Made by a program: the position numbers and the translations under genes
Shown: piece after piece, positions 1 through 11,994 of the stretch
Layout of the letters: every line of letters begins with the position of its first letter
Position numbering within the stretch: position 1 is the first letter of the stretch
The notes under the pieces: generated by a model
Database searches by the model: none
Told to the model about the DNA's origin: nothing
What the model saw: the letters and a program-made list of their open reading frames with translations, nothing else
Source: Saturnia japonica
Taxonomy: Eukaryota; Arthropoda; Insecta; Lepidoptera; Saturniidae
Length of the DNA stretch: 64,000 nt
Assembly (NCBI GenBank): GCA_033032175.1
Contig: CM065322.1
Location: forward strand, 7,316,001-7,380,000
Direction: 5' to 3'

Positions 1-282
1 ATCGTCATTTTTCCATATTGATTTTTATTTGCGTTGAACCCTAATTCTTTTTCTATAATTAAAGTAGCTAAGTTACTGCTTATAACATCAGCTATCTGCC
101 AGTGAAAGTCTCGTCAAAATGGGTCCAACCAATTCGGAGATTACCCGGAACAAACAGACAACAGGTAAAAAAATGGGGTTTTTGTTATAAGTACCGTACT
201 TATATACTTTCATATGCATTTAGTAAAAAGCTGTTATTTTAACGTTATAAACTGAAACTCCAATTTTATTTATTTGTATAGA
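1..282 (-). mobile_element. Helitron, 5'-end portion cut by window edge
   Basis: Read on the minus strand the element begins TCTATAC after an A (T at 283 on +), the Helitron 5' rule. The segment matches the copy at 27998-28511, sharing the block around 110-160 (CCCGGAAC) and the stretch ATTTAGTAAAAAGCTGTTAT near 220. The 3' end lies outside the window. No coding capacity, so it is non-autonomous. Confidence 0.65.
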
Positions 283-595
283 TTAAGTTGAATCAAGGAA
301 AATGTTACTTTTATCATGAAACGAGAGTTCATTTCATCCGTGTGGAACAAATCAAAACTAATCGTTATTTAGTTCTGTAGGTATTCGATTTTCAATAAAA
401 TTAGAAGCCGATTTCTCACGGTGAATCCTTTTTGTTATCTTATTTATCCACATGACTCAATGTACCCATAAACATATTTTATTTATAGTTTCATTTTCGA
501 ACGGACGGACACAGCGTGGAATTGGGTGAATTCGGATCCTACAATGAGGCTCGGAGTTTTTTATGAAATAAAACATCAATGATGAAACCATATCA

Positions 596-792
596 TGGTA
601 GGCTATTTTCTAATGCCCGCCTGCCTAGCTACCATCCTCAAGTTGAAAACCTGACGCTAAACATTTTTAGGTGTGTTCCGGCGGCAAAACTTGAGAGCCA
701 GTCCTAGAAAATCTGGTGGGCTTAGCGTATTATAATATTGAGTGACATCGCCACTTAGCATCAGGTGAGATTGTAGCCAAACGCAAAAAAAT
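596..792 (+). repeat. LINE/SINE-like 3' end with A tail
   Basis: Segment ending in the block around 741-780 (GACATCGCCACTTAGCATCA) followed by an A7 run at 785-791. I recognise this ending as common in lepidopteran interspersed repeats. A weak second copy of its first half (TAGGTTTGTTCCGGC) sits near 29452. Family not named. Confidence 0.45.
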
Positions 793-795
793 TAA

Positions 796-3440
796 GAATA
801 AATAAAATATGTATAATATAAATTATAGCACAATATTTACAATAACATCATTAACGTTTTATATCGAACTTTGTAGCAACTGTGAGTTTTCTTTGTAAAT
901 CATCCCAAATTATTCAAACTTACTGTTTTCTATTACCTATCTTTATAGATTACTTAACTAGATGATACTCGCGACTTTATTCAAGTAAAAATGTTTTGAT
1001 GTATCACGTGAACTGCGTGTTTTGTCTGGAATAATTGAAGGCATACCATAAACGCGTAATGATATGAAGCGGTATTCGGGTTCAGTTTTAAAAACTACAT
1101 TGAAAACACCGAAAACTTAATATATAACATAAATATAAATGTTTGTAACTATATAATGAGTGTACTCATTAGCTGAAACGACTTCCACGACATCTATGGT
1201 ACGCATGTCAGAAACCTTCATATGAGTGCCAAAAACCTCTATACATACATTATTTTTCTACGTATAAAAGAAAGAATATGAAGATACATTAAATGTCATG
1301 CAGATTAGAAAATATACAGATTGAATTGGTAATGGTAGACTTCTACAGGCTTGTAGAATAACAAATTTACTCATAAACAACAAAATACAAGTGTAAACCT
1401 CTCAAAGACAAACACAATGTAGGAAGAAACATGGGCATGGGATTCTTTGGCAACTAACTAACTTGGTATAAAATTAGCTGACTAAAACTTAGTGAAATAC
1501 ATAGTTCAACATGCAAACAAACATATTTTGGCCTTTTAAACACTAAGGGGAAACAAGTTCTGATTCTAATACATCTGTATCACAATATATTTGTGTAGTG
1601 TCACTTGTGAACCCGTTAGAACCGTTTCTAATTTAATAACAGATTAACTTCAATATCAACGTATAAAAATTCAGTACACAAAGGATGGCCTACATTTTTG
1701 TGATTTGAGACAGACATTGATTGATTCCAATTCTCGTTTGTTCGGATAACAATATTACTGATTCATAATTTTCAATCACAACTGATTTATCTTAGCGACT
1801 ATCTTGACGGAGAAAAATTTGATAAAAGAAATAAATATTTTGATAAAAACAACAGTTATCAATATATTTTCCCTGTAATCGTTTTAGAGTCAGTGACAGT
1901 CAAATATCAAATAACATAAAAGCTTTTTGCTATCCAATGCAGCTCCTCTGTTTACAAAAATTTTGGAATCTCCAATATTTCACAATGTTTCCGCATTGTT
2001 TAGATTTACACAATTATATCATACTTATCTACTTTTTATAGGTGCCTGTAAATTTGCAAGCAATACTAGATTTTAATCTTTGCTATTTTCTTTTTTAAAA
2101 CTTTGTTCCTTTTAAATCAAGGATCCCTGAATCAAAAATTACCTAAATGTGCCGTAAAAGCCGCATTTGGCTGATATCAAAATTTAAATGTAAAAATAAA
2201 TACTTTTTGTTTTATATAAGCATTAGGCAATAGTGATAGATAGTGTAAATATTTTAAAACTCATAGTGACTAATAAATTATGACTTCACAACGATTTACC
2301 AAAAGCATTTAATTTTCCCCAAGACTAATTTAAGCCTCGCATTAAACCACATATTATCATCAATTGACGAAGACTTGAAGATTAAATCATAAACAAGTTA
2401 CTTAACCTTTTACATCCACAAGTGCACGGGTGATTTTATCGGAAAGCGGTGATACCATCCAACCAGCCGCGGCCGCGACGACTACCGAGGTTAATGGAGT
2501 GACCCCAACATTCGATGTCTGACGGATAGTTCATTCACAGAATAAAATTGTTACCGCTTTTATAAAGATAACGTCTGTCGTAATTGTGACGTTTGTGATC
2601 CTCTTGAAAACTTTTACTGTGGTTATCTTTACTGTTGATAAAAATTAAATGTTAACTTTCCAGCGATAACTATCGCCAATGAATTGTTGAAATTTCATTA
2701 CCGTACTTAAACAAGTACAGTTTAAAATGTTTTCATTTTACACATTGTAAAATTAAACTATACAATTTTACATCATCGGTATTTCCTTTGCGTGATTTAA
2801 CTTATATTAAGTCTTCGATGCTTACAGTATTCCATATTATATGCAATCTCTAAATTAAAAATGAACTTAAATGGATTTAAATTTAGCAAATACTTACAAA
2901 TTTTCTAAGGTTACAGATGTCGTTATTGCCGCATAAACAATAAATTCATATAGTTAGCTAAGTACTTAGTTATCAAGTGTCTAAGAACTTCATAGTATAT
3001 TACTTCAACGCTAGTCATGATGTCTCACACCATTTATCTGCCTGTCATCAAAGTCCGCATAAAATGTTATTGGCAATCAGCCAAGAGCATAAGGGCTATA
3101 CGCTATATTGCATTTTCATCACATTCGCTTTAAAAAGTTTATTTAGAAAATATGTTTACAACTTTACTCTTCAAGAAACACGCTATCACGTTTATATACA
3201 ATATAGCAACATTCTTTACATTTTCAAAATATTTTCATCTTTCAGTTGGTTAATTATTCGCACTTTCAACAGCTACCAGGTTTGTTTTTAAACTTCTTTT
3301 TTCAACTACCTTTATTCCGGCTTAGTGTGATTTTTGCAATTAGGGAATGGCAATTTATAATTGTATCAATATATTATTTCAACTATACTATACATATAAT
3401 TGACTTGTTTTTTTTTCATTTACACCCTTTTTTATAGTGG
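796..3440. other. No gene seen
   Basis: AT-rich sequence. The two short open frames at 2977-3291 and 3246-3437 are low-complexity, hydrophobic-by-composition translations of A/T runs without recognisable motifs. A short GC-rich patch (NotI-like GCGGCCGC near 2467) is the only compositional break. Confidence 0.6.
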
Positions 3441-3442
3441 TA

Positions 3443-3530
3443 CGGCAAATTGACGGTACTGTCCATTATGGTAAGCACAGTACAATACAAATACAACGGC
3501 AACCACCGAGAGATCGTAATTCATCGATGG
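3443..3530 (+). repeat. Two-hairpin repeat family, copy 1
   Basis: About 90 bp shared with 25875-25960 and 34834-34920. It carries an inverted repeat GTACTGT (3456-3462) / ACAGTAC (3477-3483), then a second small hairpin region CGG...CCG (3497-3508) followed by GAGAGAT. Not recognised as any named family. It has no open frame and no tail. Confidence 0.6.
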
Positions 3531-4650
3531 TCGTACATGCCTACATTAATTTAACTACGAGTTACGATTTACATTTTCTTAATTTAAAGCGAGTCACTGT
3601 GATGGATTTTACACCACAAGCAATCCCCTAAGTTAATCATCGTATTAACAAGGTTAGCTAAAAAAACCTTATAAAAACAATGCAATATCTTTAGGATAGC
3701 ATCCGATTTACCAGGATACTGTAACCAAAATAATCAATATAAAAAACTTTGCAATTATATTTAACTGTTACATAATTCGGTCGTAAGTCTTTAACGATCT
3801 AGTGGGATGTTAAATAATCGATCGGCGAAATAAAAATTCAGAATCGATTTTATATGACGGCGCCGCGTCTCGATAATGACACTAATTGATATGTTTTTTT
3901 TATTTATTAGATAAAAAGTATCAATTAATTTGTAAATGTTTGCTCGCTTCAATGTATCCGATACTCATAAAAAGTGACAGGCGTTTGTCTCGTTTCAAAT
4001 CGATATGAAATATAAAGACCAGTGAGTTTGTCAGTACACGTTCAGCTTAATTAGACAATATTTTATCTGACAAGCTTCCGATGACAATCCGCGAGTCTCT
4101 ATAGGTGCTAGGGAGAAACACCGATCAAGATTGTTCAAGATTTGTGACGCGGATCGAACCAGCCTTCGTGGTCGTGTTCGAAAGCACAAAGCGATGATTG
4201 AACGTCTTCATTAACTGTACTAATTAACCTAAATATTATTCGTGTACAAGTTTAAACTTCCAGACTTAATGATTAAGTTTAATTTTTTTTATTATGCAAT
4301 ATTTTAAAACGTGATACTAGTTATGGAGAAAGTCGTTACCGAACTGAACAAATGGAACAAAACGAAGAAATGAAAGTTGTATATAGTACTTTTGACATTT
4401 ATTTCATTCACTTGAAAGGTATAATTATACAAGTTAAAACACGCGAGTCCAAAATAATATTTTAAAAGATGTTTCAAAAAACTAGAAAATACATATTATA
4501 TGTTATAAAGTATAAAACTCAATAATAACTAATTGGGAGGCGAGTCAATAATCTTGCATAAAACAGTTATTTCATAGAAATAAACCTCTATTATTAGTTA
4601 AGATGTGTATTGTATTTGATAGTTTATAACACATACTTACATTTTTTTTT
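3531..4650. other. No gene seen
   Basis: Apart from the promoter-like motif at 4011, the only notable part is a GC-richer patch at 4135-4195. No open frame with recognisable protein character. Confidence 0.55.
4011..4046 (+). promoter_or_regulatory. Possible TATA/Inr core promoter
   Basis: TATAAAG at 4011-4017 is followed by TCAGT at 4031 and TTCAGC at 4041, the latter placing its A about 33 bases after the first T of the TATA box. Such pairs also occur by chance in AT-rich DNA, and no downstream gene is recognised. Weak call. Confidence 0.2.
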
Positions 4651-4890
4651 ATTAAAAAAGGAGAAAACAGGCGTTAGACCCGTCGGTTGGATAGCGGCTA
4701 CCGAAGCCTGTGAGCGTTTGTAATACCATAGGTATCAGCGCGTTTCCGACCTTGGACCCCCTATCCTAAAGACATCTGAAAACCCTACTCACAGCAGAAA
4801 CACAATACTAGGTTATTTGGCTGCGATCTTTTGTAGTGTGGAGGTATTCCACCAGTCGGACTGGCCCAAGTAGAGAAAAGTCTCCAAAGA
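4651..4890 (+). repeat. Interspersed repeat family S, copy 1
   Basis: Shares with 24736-24995 the 20-mer AATACTAGGTTATTTGGCTG and the following GCGATCTT..GTGGAGGTATTCCAC..GTCGGACT block. Related, more diverged copies lie at 27685-27960 (+) and 19885-20120 (-). The 5' part of other copies reads GGTGGCAAACAAGC. Looks like a SINE or LINE 3' end; not assigned. Confidence 0.7.
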
Positions 4891-6224
4891 AATTACATTC
4901 TTAGCTCTTACACTCTTAACATTAAAATAATGTTTTTTTTTTTTTAATCATATACACAAATTAATGTTTTAAATGAATTATTTAAGTTTTTATTGCAGTA
5001 GTAATGAACCTCGATCTCGAAACACGAACCATTGTATCTTGCACACAAGCCGTCAACATATTATATATATAGGTGACAGTTTTGGGCAACCTATCGCCAA
5101 TTATGCTTCATCTTTGTATTTAAACAAATACATAGGTAACTGTATACATATATCTACTATTAAATTAGTACGCGCATGCGAATAGTGAGCACGTCCGTCG
5201 AATCACGCTTAGCATATTATTGCTGTATAATCCGAAACATAAGTACGAATAATATTGAAATAAGAAGGCATTCCGATTAACATAAGTGGACGGGTGTGTA
5301 AACTTTACCGACGTGGGAAATTATAGACGTTGTTACAACATGTAAAATTACTTGCAAATTGCGATTTTCGAGAACCAATGAAGATATACGCGTAAGGGCA
5401 TCTGACAGCCTGACCCATAGGTAATCACAAGACATGTAGAAAGTATACGAGAATATTATATTATGATAATTCATTGCTTTTGAAACTAAAAGTCCTAAAA
5501 GATATAATATAATATAAATAATATGGAGGAAGTAGATAAGTTAAAATAATTAATTTCTATTTTATTTCAAAAGGGTATTTCTATCTTAAAATCCATAGTA
5601 AATAAAGTAGCTGAAAAAGAAACAACAAGAATTTCGTCTCACAAATATAATTATGCTACTTATATCTAAAACATTATAAGTATGGAAGTATATTTCACAA
5701 ATTATAGAATTTAAACAATCTAAAAACTAATAAACATTAAACAAATTATCAATAGATGTTACCTTGAAAATATTTTCATTAGCATCAACAAAATACGACA
5801 TTCGTAATGGAATTTTTTTTTAATCATTATTTTTTAAGATTTGTAATAAAATTATAATAAATAAATAAGTAAATATTAGTAATTATCACCAAACGAAGAC
5901 TACCTACAATAATAATACTTTATGCGCATTAAATCTAATAACAAATCCGCATTACTAGATATATTTCCTAACATTGTTTGGACTTTTGATACATAAACTA
6001 TAACTTGATTGACGGTTTTATGTACCCAGTTGGCCGATATGTCCTACGGACACGCTATATGAAACATAAAACTGTGACACAGAAATGTCACTGTTAATAA
6101 AACGAGAACAGGAATAAAACATTAAACATAAATAGCAAACGTTGGCTACTTATAATTTAAATGTAGTGAATTTTCTAATAAAGCGATACAATACTTGGGA
6201 CCTATTTGTTAGTCAAGTCTCGTG
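4891..6224. other. No gene seen
   Basis: Short A/T homopolymers and small open frames at 4973-5185 (+) and 5277-5474 (-) with no recognisable motif. Nothing else found. Confidence 0.55.
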
Positions 6225-6620
6225 GTTTAACCCTTGATACAAAAAGAGGGGTGTTATAAGTTTAACGTGTGTATGTATGTGGCATCGTCGCTCAAAAACT
6301 GCTGAACCGATTTTGATTTAGTTTTTTTTTGTGAATTTATCGAGTGTTCTTAGCTATGATTAAAGAAATCTGTTCAGCCATTTGAAGATTATCAGCTCTT
6401 TTATAGTTGATAAATAAATGTGAGCATCTCCTATCGATCTGATTGAGTTGAGATTTGGTATTCAGTTACTCCAATGATATTAGAAAACCCTTGACCTGAT
6501 GCTGTAGCGTCATCTGGAATCCTTAGTATACCTAACTCTTCACCAACTTACATCATAGTTATCATATTTGGTCTCATTGGAATAGTCTCAATGAATAGGT
6601 TACTAGTGTTGGGGGTTTTT
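6225..6620 (+). repeat. Lepidopteran-type interspersed repeat
   Basis: Contains GTGTGTATGTATGTGGCATC and AACCGATTTTGATTTAG, a string I associate with common lepidopteran repeats. No terminal inverted repeat and no coding frame. Boundaries are approximate. Confidence 0.4.
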
Positions 6621-6835
6621 TACAACTCTTAATATTAATCCTTAATCAATTAATTAATTGTGGATATTAATCCACACTAACAAATGACAGTTTTTTTAGT
6701 TTATTAATCACCTCTTCAATTTTTTTACACTAGCCATGAAAAATGTTATGTGTCACTGCAATTTTTTTATATAAAATCAAAAACAATTTCTCATAATCAA
6801 AGGCAAATTATTTATCGAGATGAATTCATATGTTC

Positions 6836-6995
6836 GTACTATACTAGGCGTATTAATTGTGCGATTTGTAATTAAGTGTAGTAAATTCATATATTTCATA
6901 CTGTATCATGAATTCGCATAGTATCATATTATGATGGAATATGAATTCACTTCATTTAATTACAATTCACAGAATTCATACGCCTACTATACGTA
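6836..6995. repeat. Foldback (long imperfect palindrome)
   Basis: The left arm (about 6837-6892, with CTAGGCGTATTAAT and TTGTAATTAAGTG) is the imperfect reverse complement of the right arm (about 6939-6995, with CACTTCATTTAATTACAA and ATACGCCTA). Arms are about 57 bases around a spacer of about 45. Looks like a foldback/MITE-type element, no coding. Confidence 0.7.
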
Positions 6996-7240
6996 ATATT
7001 ATATCGCACGAATATATGAACGCACCACACTAAATTACAAATGGCAGAATTCTTATGTCATCAATTTACAAACAAATAAGACTATAATATAGTTGAGCAA
7101 ACTGAACTAGCATATTATAATTGATTATTAAGTAATAACTGATTCAGCTGAAATCACGCACATCTGTGGACTAGATAATGGTTATTTTTTAAAAATTTTA
7201 AATCCTTATAAATCATAATAAATATTAATTGATCTTCTTA

Positions 7241-7801
7241 GGGTTCCGTACCTCAAAAGGAAAAAAGGCACCCTTATAGGATAATTAAGTTGTCCGTCTG
7301 TCTGTCAAGACCCTTTTTCTCAAGAGTGCGTGGTTGAAATTAATATAAAATACTCAGGTCTGCTGTCCCTTGAAGCTGTGAAAAGATCAAACTTCTAAGT
7401 CAACGCAATCAAAAGATATGGCAGTTTATGCCGCATACTTCAACACTCGCAATGGGAATAAAAACCTATAGCGTACATGCAGTTGACCTATAATCATGAA
7501 TTTTGTAAGAAGCAATGTCTTCTAACATAAGTAAAGGAAAAAATTCGAAAACAATAAATTTTTAATTACACCAAAAAAAATGCGATTATAAACTTATTTA
7601 CAACTTGGTAAATTAACCACGGCACGGCACGGCAAACAGCATATCGGCAAAGTGAAATTTGTCCCTCAATATAGTTTATATTTTCGTAAAAATTGTTCGG
7701 TGCTCTCTTTAGTAATGGTACCTAGTTATTTTGGAGAATGTGGCTATACAATTACGGAACCCTCGGTGCGCGAGTACGATTCGCAGTTGGCCGGTTTTTT
7801 T
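7241..7801 (+). repeat. Long interspersed repeat, GGTTCCGTACCTCAAAAGG type
   Basis: Begins AGGGTTCCGTACCTCAAAAG, continues with GTCCGTCTGTCTGTCAAGAC, and ends with the TCGGTGCGCGAGT and TTGGCCGGTTTTTTT block at 7764-7801. I recognise this as a very widespread repeat in Lepidoptera, probably a retroelement 3' UTR. The open frame 7652-7846 lies inside it and is not a gene. Confidence 0.65.
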
Positions 7802-8414
7802 ATTGTATCGGAGGTTTTAAATGGACAATGGTTCGATCACCATTGAGAAAGGTTTTACTTTGTAAAGTGCCCAGCGCTTTTGTATATTCTTAGGGGAATC
7901 CGTAATAATAGCACCCCTAGAGGCCTCCTCCGTTACTACTTTAGAATATTTCTTGTATTAACAAGCACTAATTATGAAATTCAGGTTATAATAAGTTAAA
8001 ACAGTCATTTATATCGTATCATTATAAGTTTGTGCAGTGTAGTCAAAATTCAGAATATTTTTTTAGAAAGGGGATCATGTATCTTGGATACCGATTTTAA
8101 CTATGGAACTTGCAAAAAAAAGGACACCAACCCTACATAGGTACATTAACGCACTAAATCGAGAACTTAATTGAGCAATTTATATAAAAGTGCTAAATGA
8201 TGGTAGGCACATATTAATAACATCTAGGTGATTGATAGCAACGATTTATTTTATAGATAGTAATAATATAACCATTCACCTGATAAATACAGGTTATTGT
8301 ATTCCTAGAATATCTCGTAATAGAAATTTTGATAAACGAAGGTTTAATTTAAAAAAAAAATTGAGTTTAATTAATTCTTTAATATGCAAATACAGATTTA
8401 TAAGGTGGGTGTGA

Positions 8415-8521
8415 ATAGAACGATGCGAAGTGAAAGATGTATGTCAGGATCGTAGCAAGTGATAGGACGTGGTCTCTGTCTACCCCGTTAGGAAAGAGGC
8501 GTGATATATATATATATATAT
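8415..8521 (+). mobile_element. LINE C-terminal remnant with (TA)n tail
   Basis: Translation around 8436-8503 reads D-V-C-Q-D-R-S-K followed by two stops, then D-V-V-S-V-Y-P and a terminal TGA. This resembles the conserved last residues of a lepidopteran non-LTR retrotransposon polyprotein. A TA microsatellite (8504-8521) follows the stop as a tail. Short and degenerate. Confidence 0.55.
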
Positions 8522-8784
8522 GCATGTAATTTAAATAAAAATGTAGTGTGTATTATCAACAGTTAATGCTTTATCTATACCGTTTCAATCTATTCTTAGA
8601 ATATCTTTCATACAAAATACATTTTGTTATTGCATTAATTAGCTTAATAATATTATAAGCAAAAACTAACATTAAAAAATATACTAAGCCAATAAACAAG
8701 GTCACTACGATCAATAAAGTCCATATATCCACAGAACATAGTATATTGAAAGAATGAATAAGAGATACTTTTAACAAGAAAAGA

Positions 8785-8950
8785 AAACCCACTTCAATGG
8801 TTTGAAGAGTTCTTTGGTGTATCTTCGAAGATGAAATCTAATGCCAATGAAATTAAAATGGGACCACCCTTGAGGTATTCTCTATCTACCAAAAAAAGAA
8901 TCATCCAAATCGATTCAAAAACAAAGAAGTTATGGCTAAACATTTTATAT
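8785..8950. repeat. Interspersed repeat family T, copy 1
   Basis: Shares AAAGAATCATCCAAATCG and CAAAGAAGTTATGGCT with 46520-46710. Other copies lie at 29600-29705 (same orientation) and 35755-35985 (inverted). The 73-codon minus open frame across 8571-8792 has no recognisable features. Confidence 0.65.
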
Positions 8951-9424
8951 AACTTCATAATAACTATAGCAATAAATATACACTGTGTACTATTATTTAT
9001 TTAAAGTAATTTTCTATCAAGTAATCAATACACAGCTATTTTATCTAAATATTAGGACAACATAAATTATGATAGCAATTCAGCCTGCAGTTATTTTTTT
9101 ATATTTTGAATCAAAATGAGGCGTACTCTGATATTATGTATTTAAACGCCGGTGTAAATTTACGACATTGTAATAGCCCCGAGCAACGTGTGAATAGCTT
9201 CTAGAAACTATGAAATGTCGTACTCCCACGTTACGTTTCCGGACTGGTGAAATAATGCTGACTTTTTTTTAAATTTGTACTTCACTTTCTACACATACCT
9301 ACCAAAATAGTTCCTAAATATTGTTGTTGACCATGAAGAAAACGTAAACGTACCTGTAACAAAAAAGAATAATTGAATGAATTATATTTTAAATGCAGTA
9401 AAGCGTAAACAGTTTATTTGCATA

Positions 9425-9980
9425 CTAGCTGTGTCCCCATGGATTCACCCGTGTTTTTATCCGACAAGCATCACGCCGCCAACACACCCGTGTAGCCTAT
9501 CATAATCGTTCTCACTTCTCTCAAGTACAAATTATTTTAATTTCTCTTTTCTCGTAAACTATGTAAAATAACGCTCATAAATTAATTTCTAATCTTCAAA
9601 AAAAAAATCACAAAGTACCCTATTGTGGCGTATGTATATAAGATAGGCATATGCTATCCCGAACTTTTTTTAGATATACTAAGGGCCAATATTTTTGTAG
9701 AACTTTGTATTTACTTATTATTGATCATTACGCCAGCACACGCTGATAAAGCAATTCGGACACACTTCCACTTCCGACTTACTTACCAAAAATAAATATT
9801 GAAGGCTAGCTGAGAGCTGTAGCCTAATGTTAAATAGCTTAATACTATTTCACGTGAATCTGGTTATCATATAGAAAAAGAATTTTTAGATTCCGACTGG
9901 TAGTTCCTGAGATTAGCGTGTTTGAACAAACAAAGAAACAAAAAACATTTCCGCTTTATTATACTGTAATATAGTATAGA
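9425..9980 (-). mobile_element. Non-autonomous Helitron
   Basis: On the minus strand it starts TCTATACTATATTACAG (9980 downward) and ends with CTAG at 9428-9425 followed by T. A degenerate hairpin CACGGGTGAATCCATGG precedes the terminal GGACACAGCTAG. It aligns along its length with 14628-15291, for example the TAGGCATATGCTATC block at 9644. The 5' flanking base is G rather than the expected A. No Rep/helicase coding. Confidence 0.75.
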
Positions 9981-10353
9981 CTTAGTATGGATATAGATTA
10001 GTAAAGTTAGAAGGAAAATATAAATTAAAATATTGTATCCAAAAATATATATTACTGATTTAACTACCAGTGAACTTGTTCCTTAGTTTCTTAACGGTGT
10101 TTTCGCATCTTTTCTGCCCAGGGTCCAGTACAAATCATAGCATATTCAGAGAGTATATCCTAGCTATTTTCAAAATTAAAGTAGAGTAGGTACGTAGCTC
10201 GCTGTGAGTTCCTTATAAAAAAAGAACAACAAAACTTATATTTTCTGCTTTGAATCCCTTTCTTTTACAAGCCCATGAAAAATCCCGCAAAGGGCATTAA
10301 ATACAACATACTAGTAGTCTTAATATTTACTTTTACTTGAGATTAAGTACTTT

Positions 10354-11990
10354 GGGCCATCCATAAATTACGTCACACGTTTAGGGGGAGGGAGGGGGTC
10401 AACGAAGTGTGACATTGTGTGACAAGGGGTTGGGGAGGGGTCCCAAATTTTTTGACATCACATTTTTTCAAAATATAATATTTTATATCTAAGTACATTA
10501 GAACTTCTTTAAGTCGAAAACCTCCCAAACTCGAAAGAATGTGTTCCCTTCCATTCAAGCCCCAAAACCTCCGTTGCACTAAATCTCAACCCTCTAGTCA
10601 AAATAATCAGAGAAAAAATTAAATTGGACTTCTGTATCTCGAACATAGCAATGTTTTATTTAACAACTTTTACAACTCGATTATTTGAATCTTATTACCT
10701 TTATAGTTCGAAGAAAAATAAGTTACCGACTTTAAGAATATTATCGACAATGTAAGTACACCATTGTTTTTTAGAAAAGTTTCAGCTTTACAACATTTTA
10801 AAGATTTCGACTTGGATGCTATTTACATTGCCACAAATGCTCCAGGAAGAAGTGCTTTTAACAGGGTGGAACGACGAATGGCGCCTCTTAGTCGTGAACT
10901 TACTGGTGTTATATTAAAGCATGACAATTTCGGTTCATATCTCGATTTCAGTAATCGAACTACTGACTTGGTATTAGAAAAATGAAACTTTGAGAGTGCA
11001 GGCATTGTTCTGGCTAATATTTGAAGCCAAATGGTGACTGATGATTTTCTTGTGGTTGCCGAATTCATTGCGCCAACAGATACTAGACTGGATATCGAAC
11101 AGGCTAAGGTATTGAAAAATGATGAGTTTTGGTACACACATTATGTACGTGAATCACAATATTTATTACAAATAGTAAAATGCGAGGATGTTCTATGTTG
11201 TGGTGTGCGACGATCTAGTCTTTGGCGACTATTACGAGAGGGGTTTTTATCACCACCTGTTTTGATGAAACAGACGTGTAACGGGTATGTTACCATAGAA
11301 AAAGATGAATGTGAAAGAAAATTCGCTCCACTGTTACTTCATCATATTTGAAGCAAGTTCCGTATGCTACCTATTGTCCCAGTGTCGAGGCATACTTATT
11401 TAAGCGATCGTGTGGCATCTGTGGTCTATATTTTGCATCATACAAGGCCACTAACCTACACAAGAAATCACATAAAACGCAAGAAGAAGTATTGGCCATC
11501 GCGAAAATTCGGCCTCAAAGAATTGCTGCTAGACGTACCAGGGAAATTCTTTGTTTGAATGATGACAATGAAGCTTTATGATTATATGAAGAAGATGTTG
11601 ACACAATGAATGTTTCTGATGTTAACTGTCCAAATGAGAACGATGTGACTACTATGCCAGTTATAAATAATATAAAGGAATGGGTTCGAAGTGTATGGAC
11701 TGAAGAGGATTAAGTTTTTATCTTTCATTAAAGTGATTTTTTTATGTTTTGTTAATTTTTATACCTTTGTTCGATTTGATGTCGATTTTATTGAAAAATA
11801 ATTTAAATGGAAATTAAAATAATTTCCGAACACTGCTGTTTTAATTTCATAAATGTCTAATTATAACATTGCAAAATATGTGACATCACACTAGGTAGGG
11901 AGGGGTCTCACAAATGTGACCAGCTGTGACAAGGACGGGGGAGGGGTTAAAAAATCATGAAATTCTTGTGACGTAATTTATGGATGGCCC
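10354..11990 (+). mobile_element. DNA transposon with 24-bp TIRs, superfamily unassigned
   Basis: The first 24 bases (starting GGGCCATCCATAAATTACGT, then CACA) are perfectly repeated in inverse at 11967-11990. Flanking bases CTTT occur on both sides (10350-10353 and 11991-11994), giving a probable 4-bp target duplication. Both subterminal regions are G/C-purine-rich and hold several GTGTGAC/GTCACA motifs, plausible transposase-binding sites. One decayed gene lies inside (10764-11713). The TIR start and duplication do not let me name a superfamily. Confidence 0.85.
10764..11713 (+). pseudogene. Decayed transposase-like gene with C2H2 finger
   Basis: The frame runs from about 10764 to 11351 with in-frame TGA codons at 10983 and 11022. 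It then shifts to another frame at about 11345 and continues to a TAA at 11711 with a further TGA at 11579. The N-terminal part contains SAFNRVERRMAPLSRELTG; the N-x-V-E pattern (E codon at 10869) resembles the region around the third acidic residue of DDE transposases, which is inference. The C-terminal part has a classic finger C-x2-C-x12-H-x3-H (about 11419-11480) and an acidic tail. The 5' end of the gene is missing or unrecognisable. Placement between the inverted repeats is the main reason for calling it the transposase. At least three stops and one frameshift make it non-functional. Confidence 0.65.
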
Positions 11991-11994
11991 CTTT

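Noticed and set aside
2977..3437. Two overlapping open frames of 104 and 63 codons
   Set aside because: AT-driven translations without domains, codon bias or start context; no splice or homology evidence.
10823..11137. 104-codon minus-strand open frame
   Set aside because: Antisense shadow of the decayed transposase-like gene at 10764-11713.
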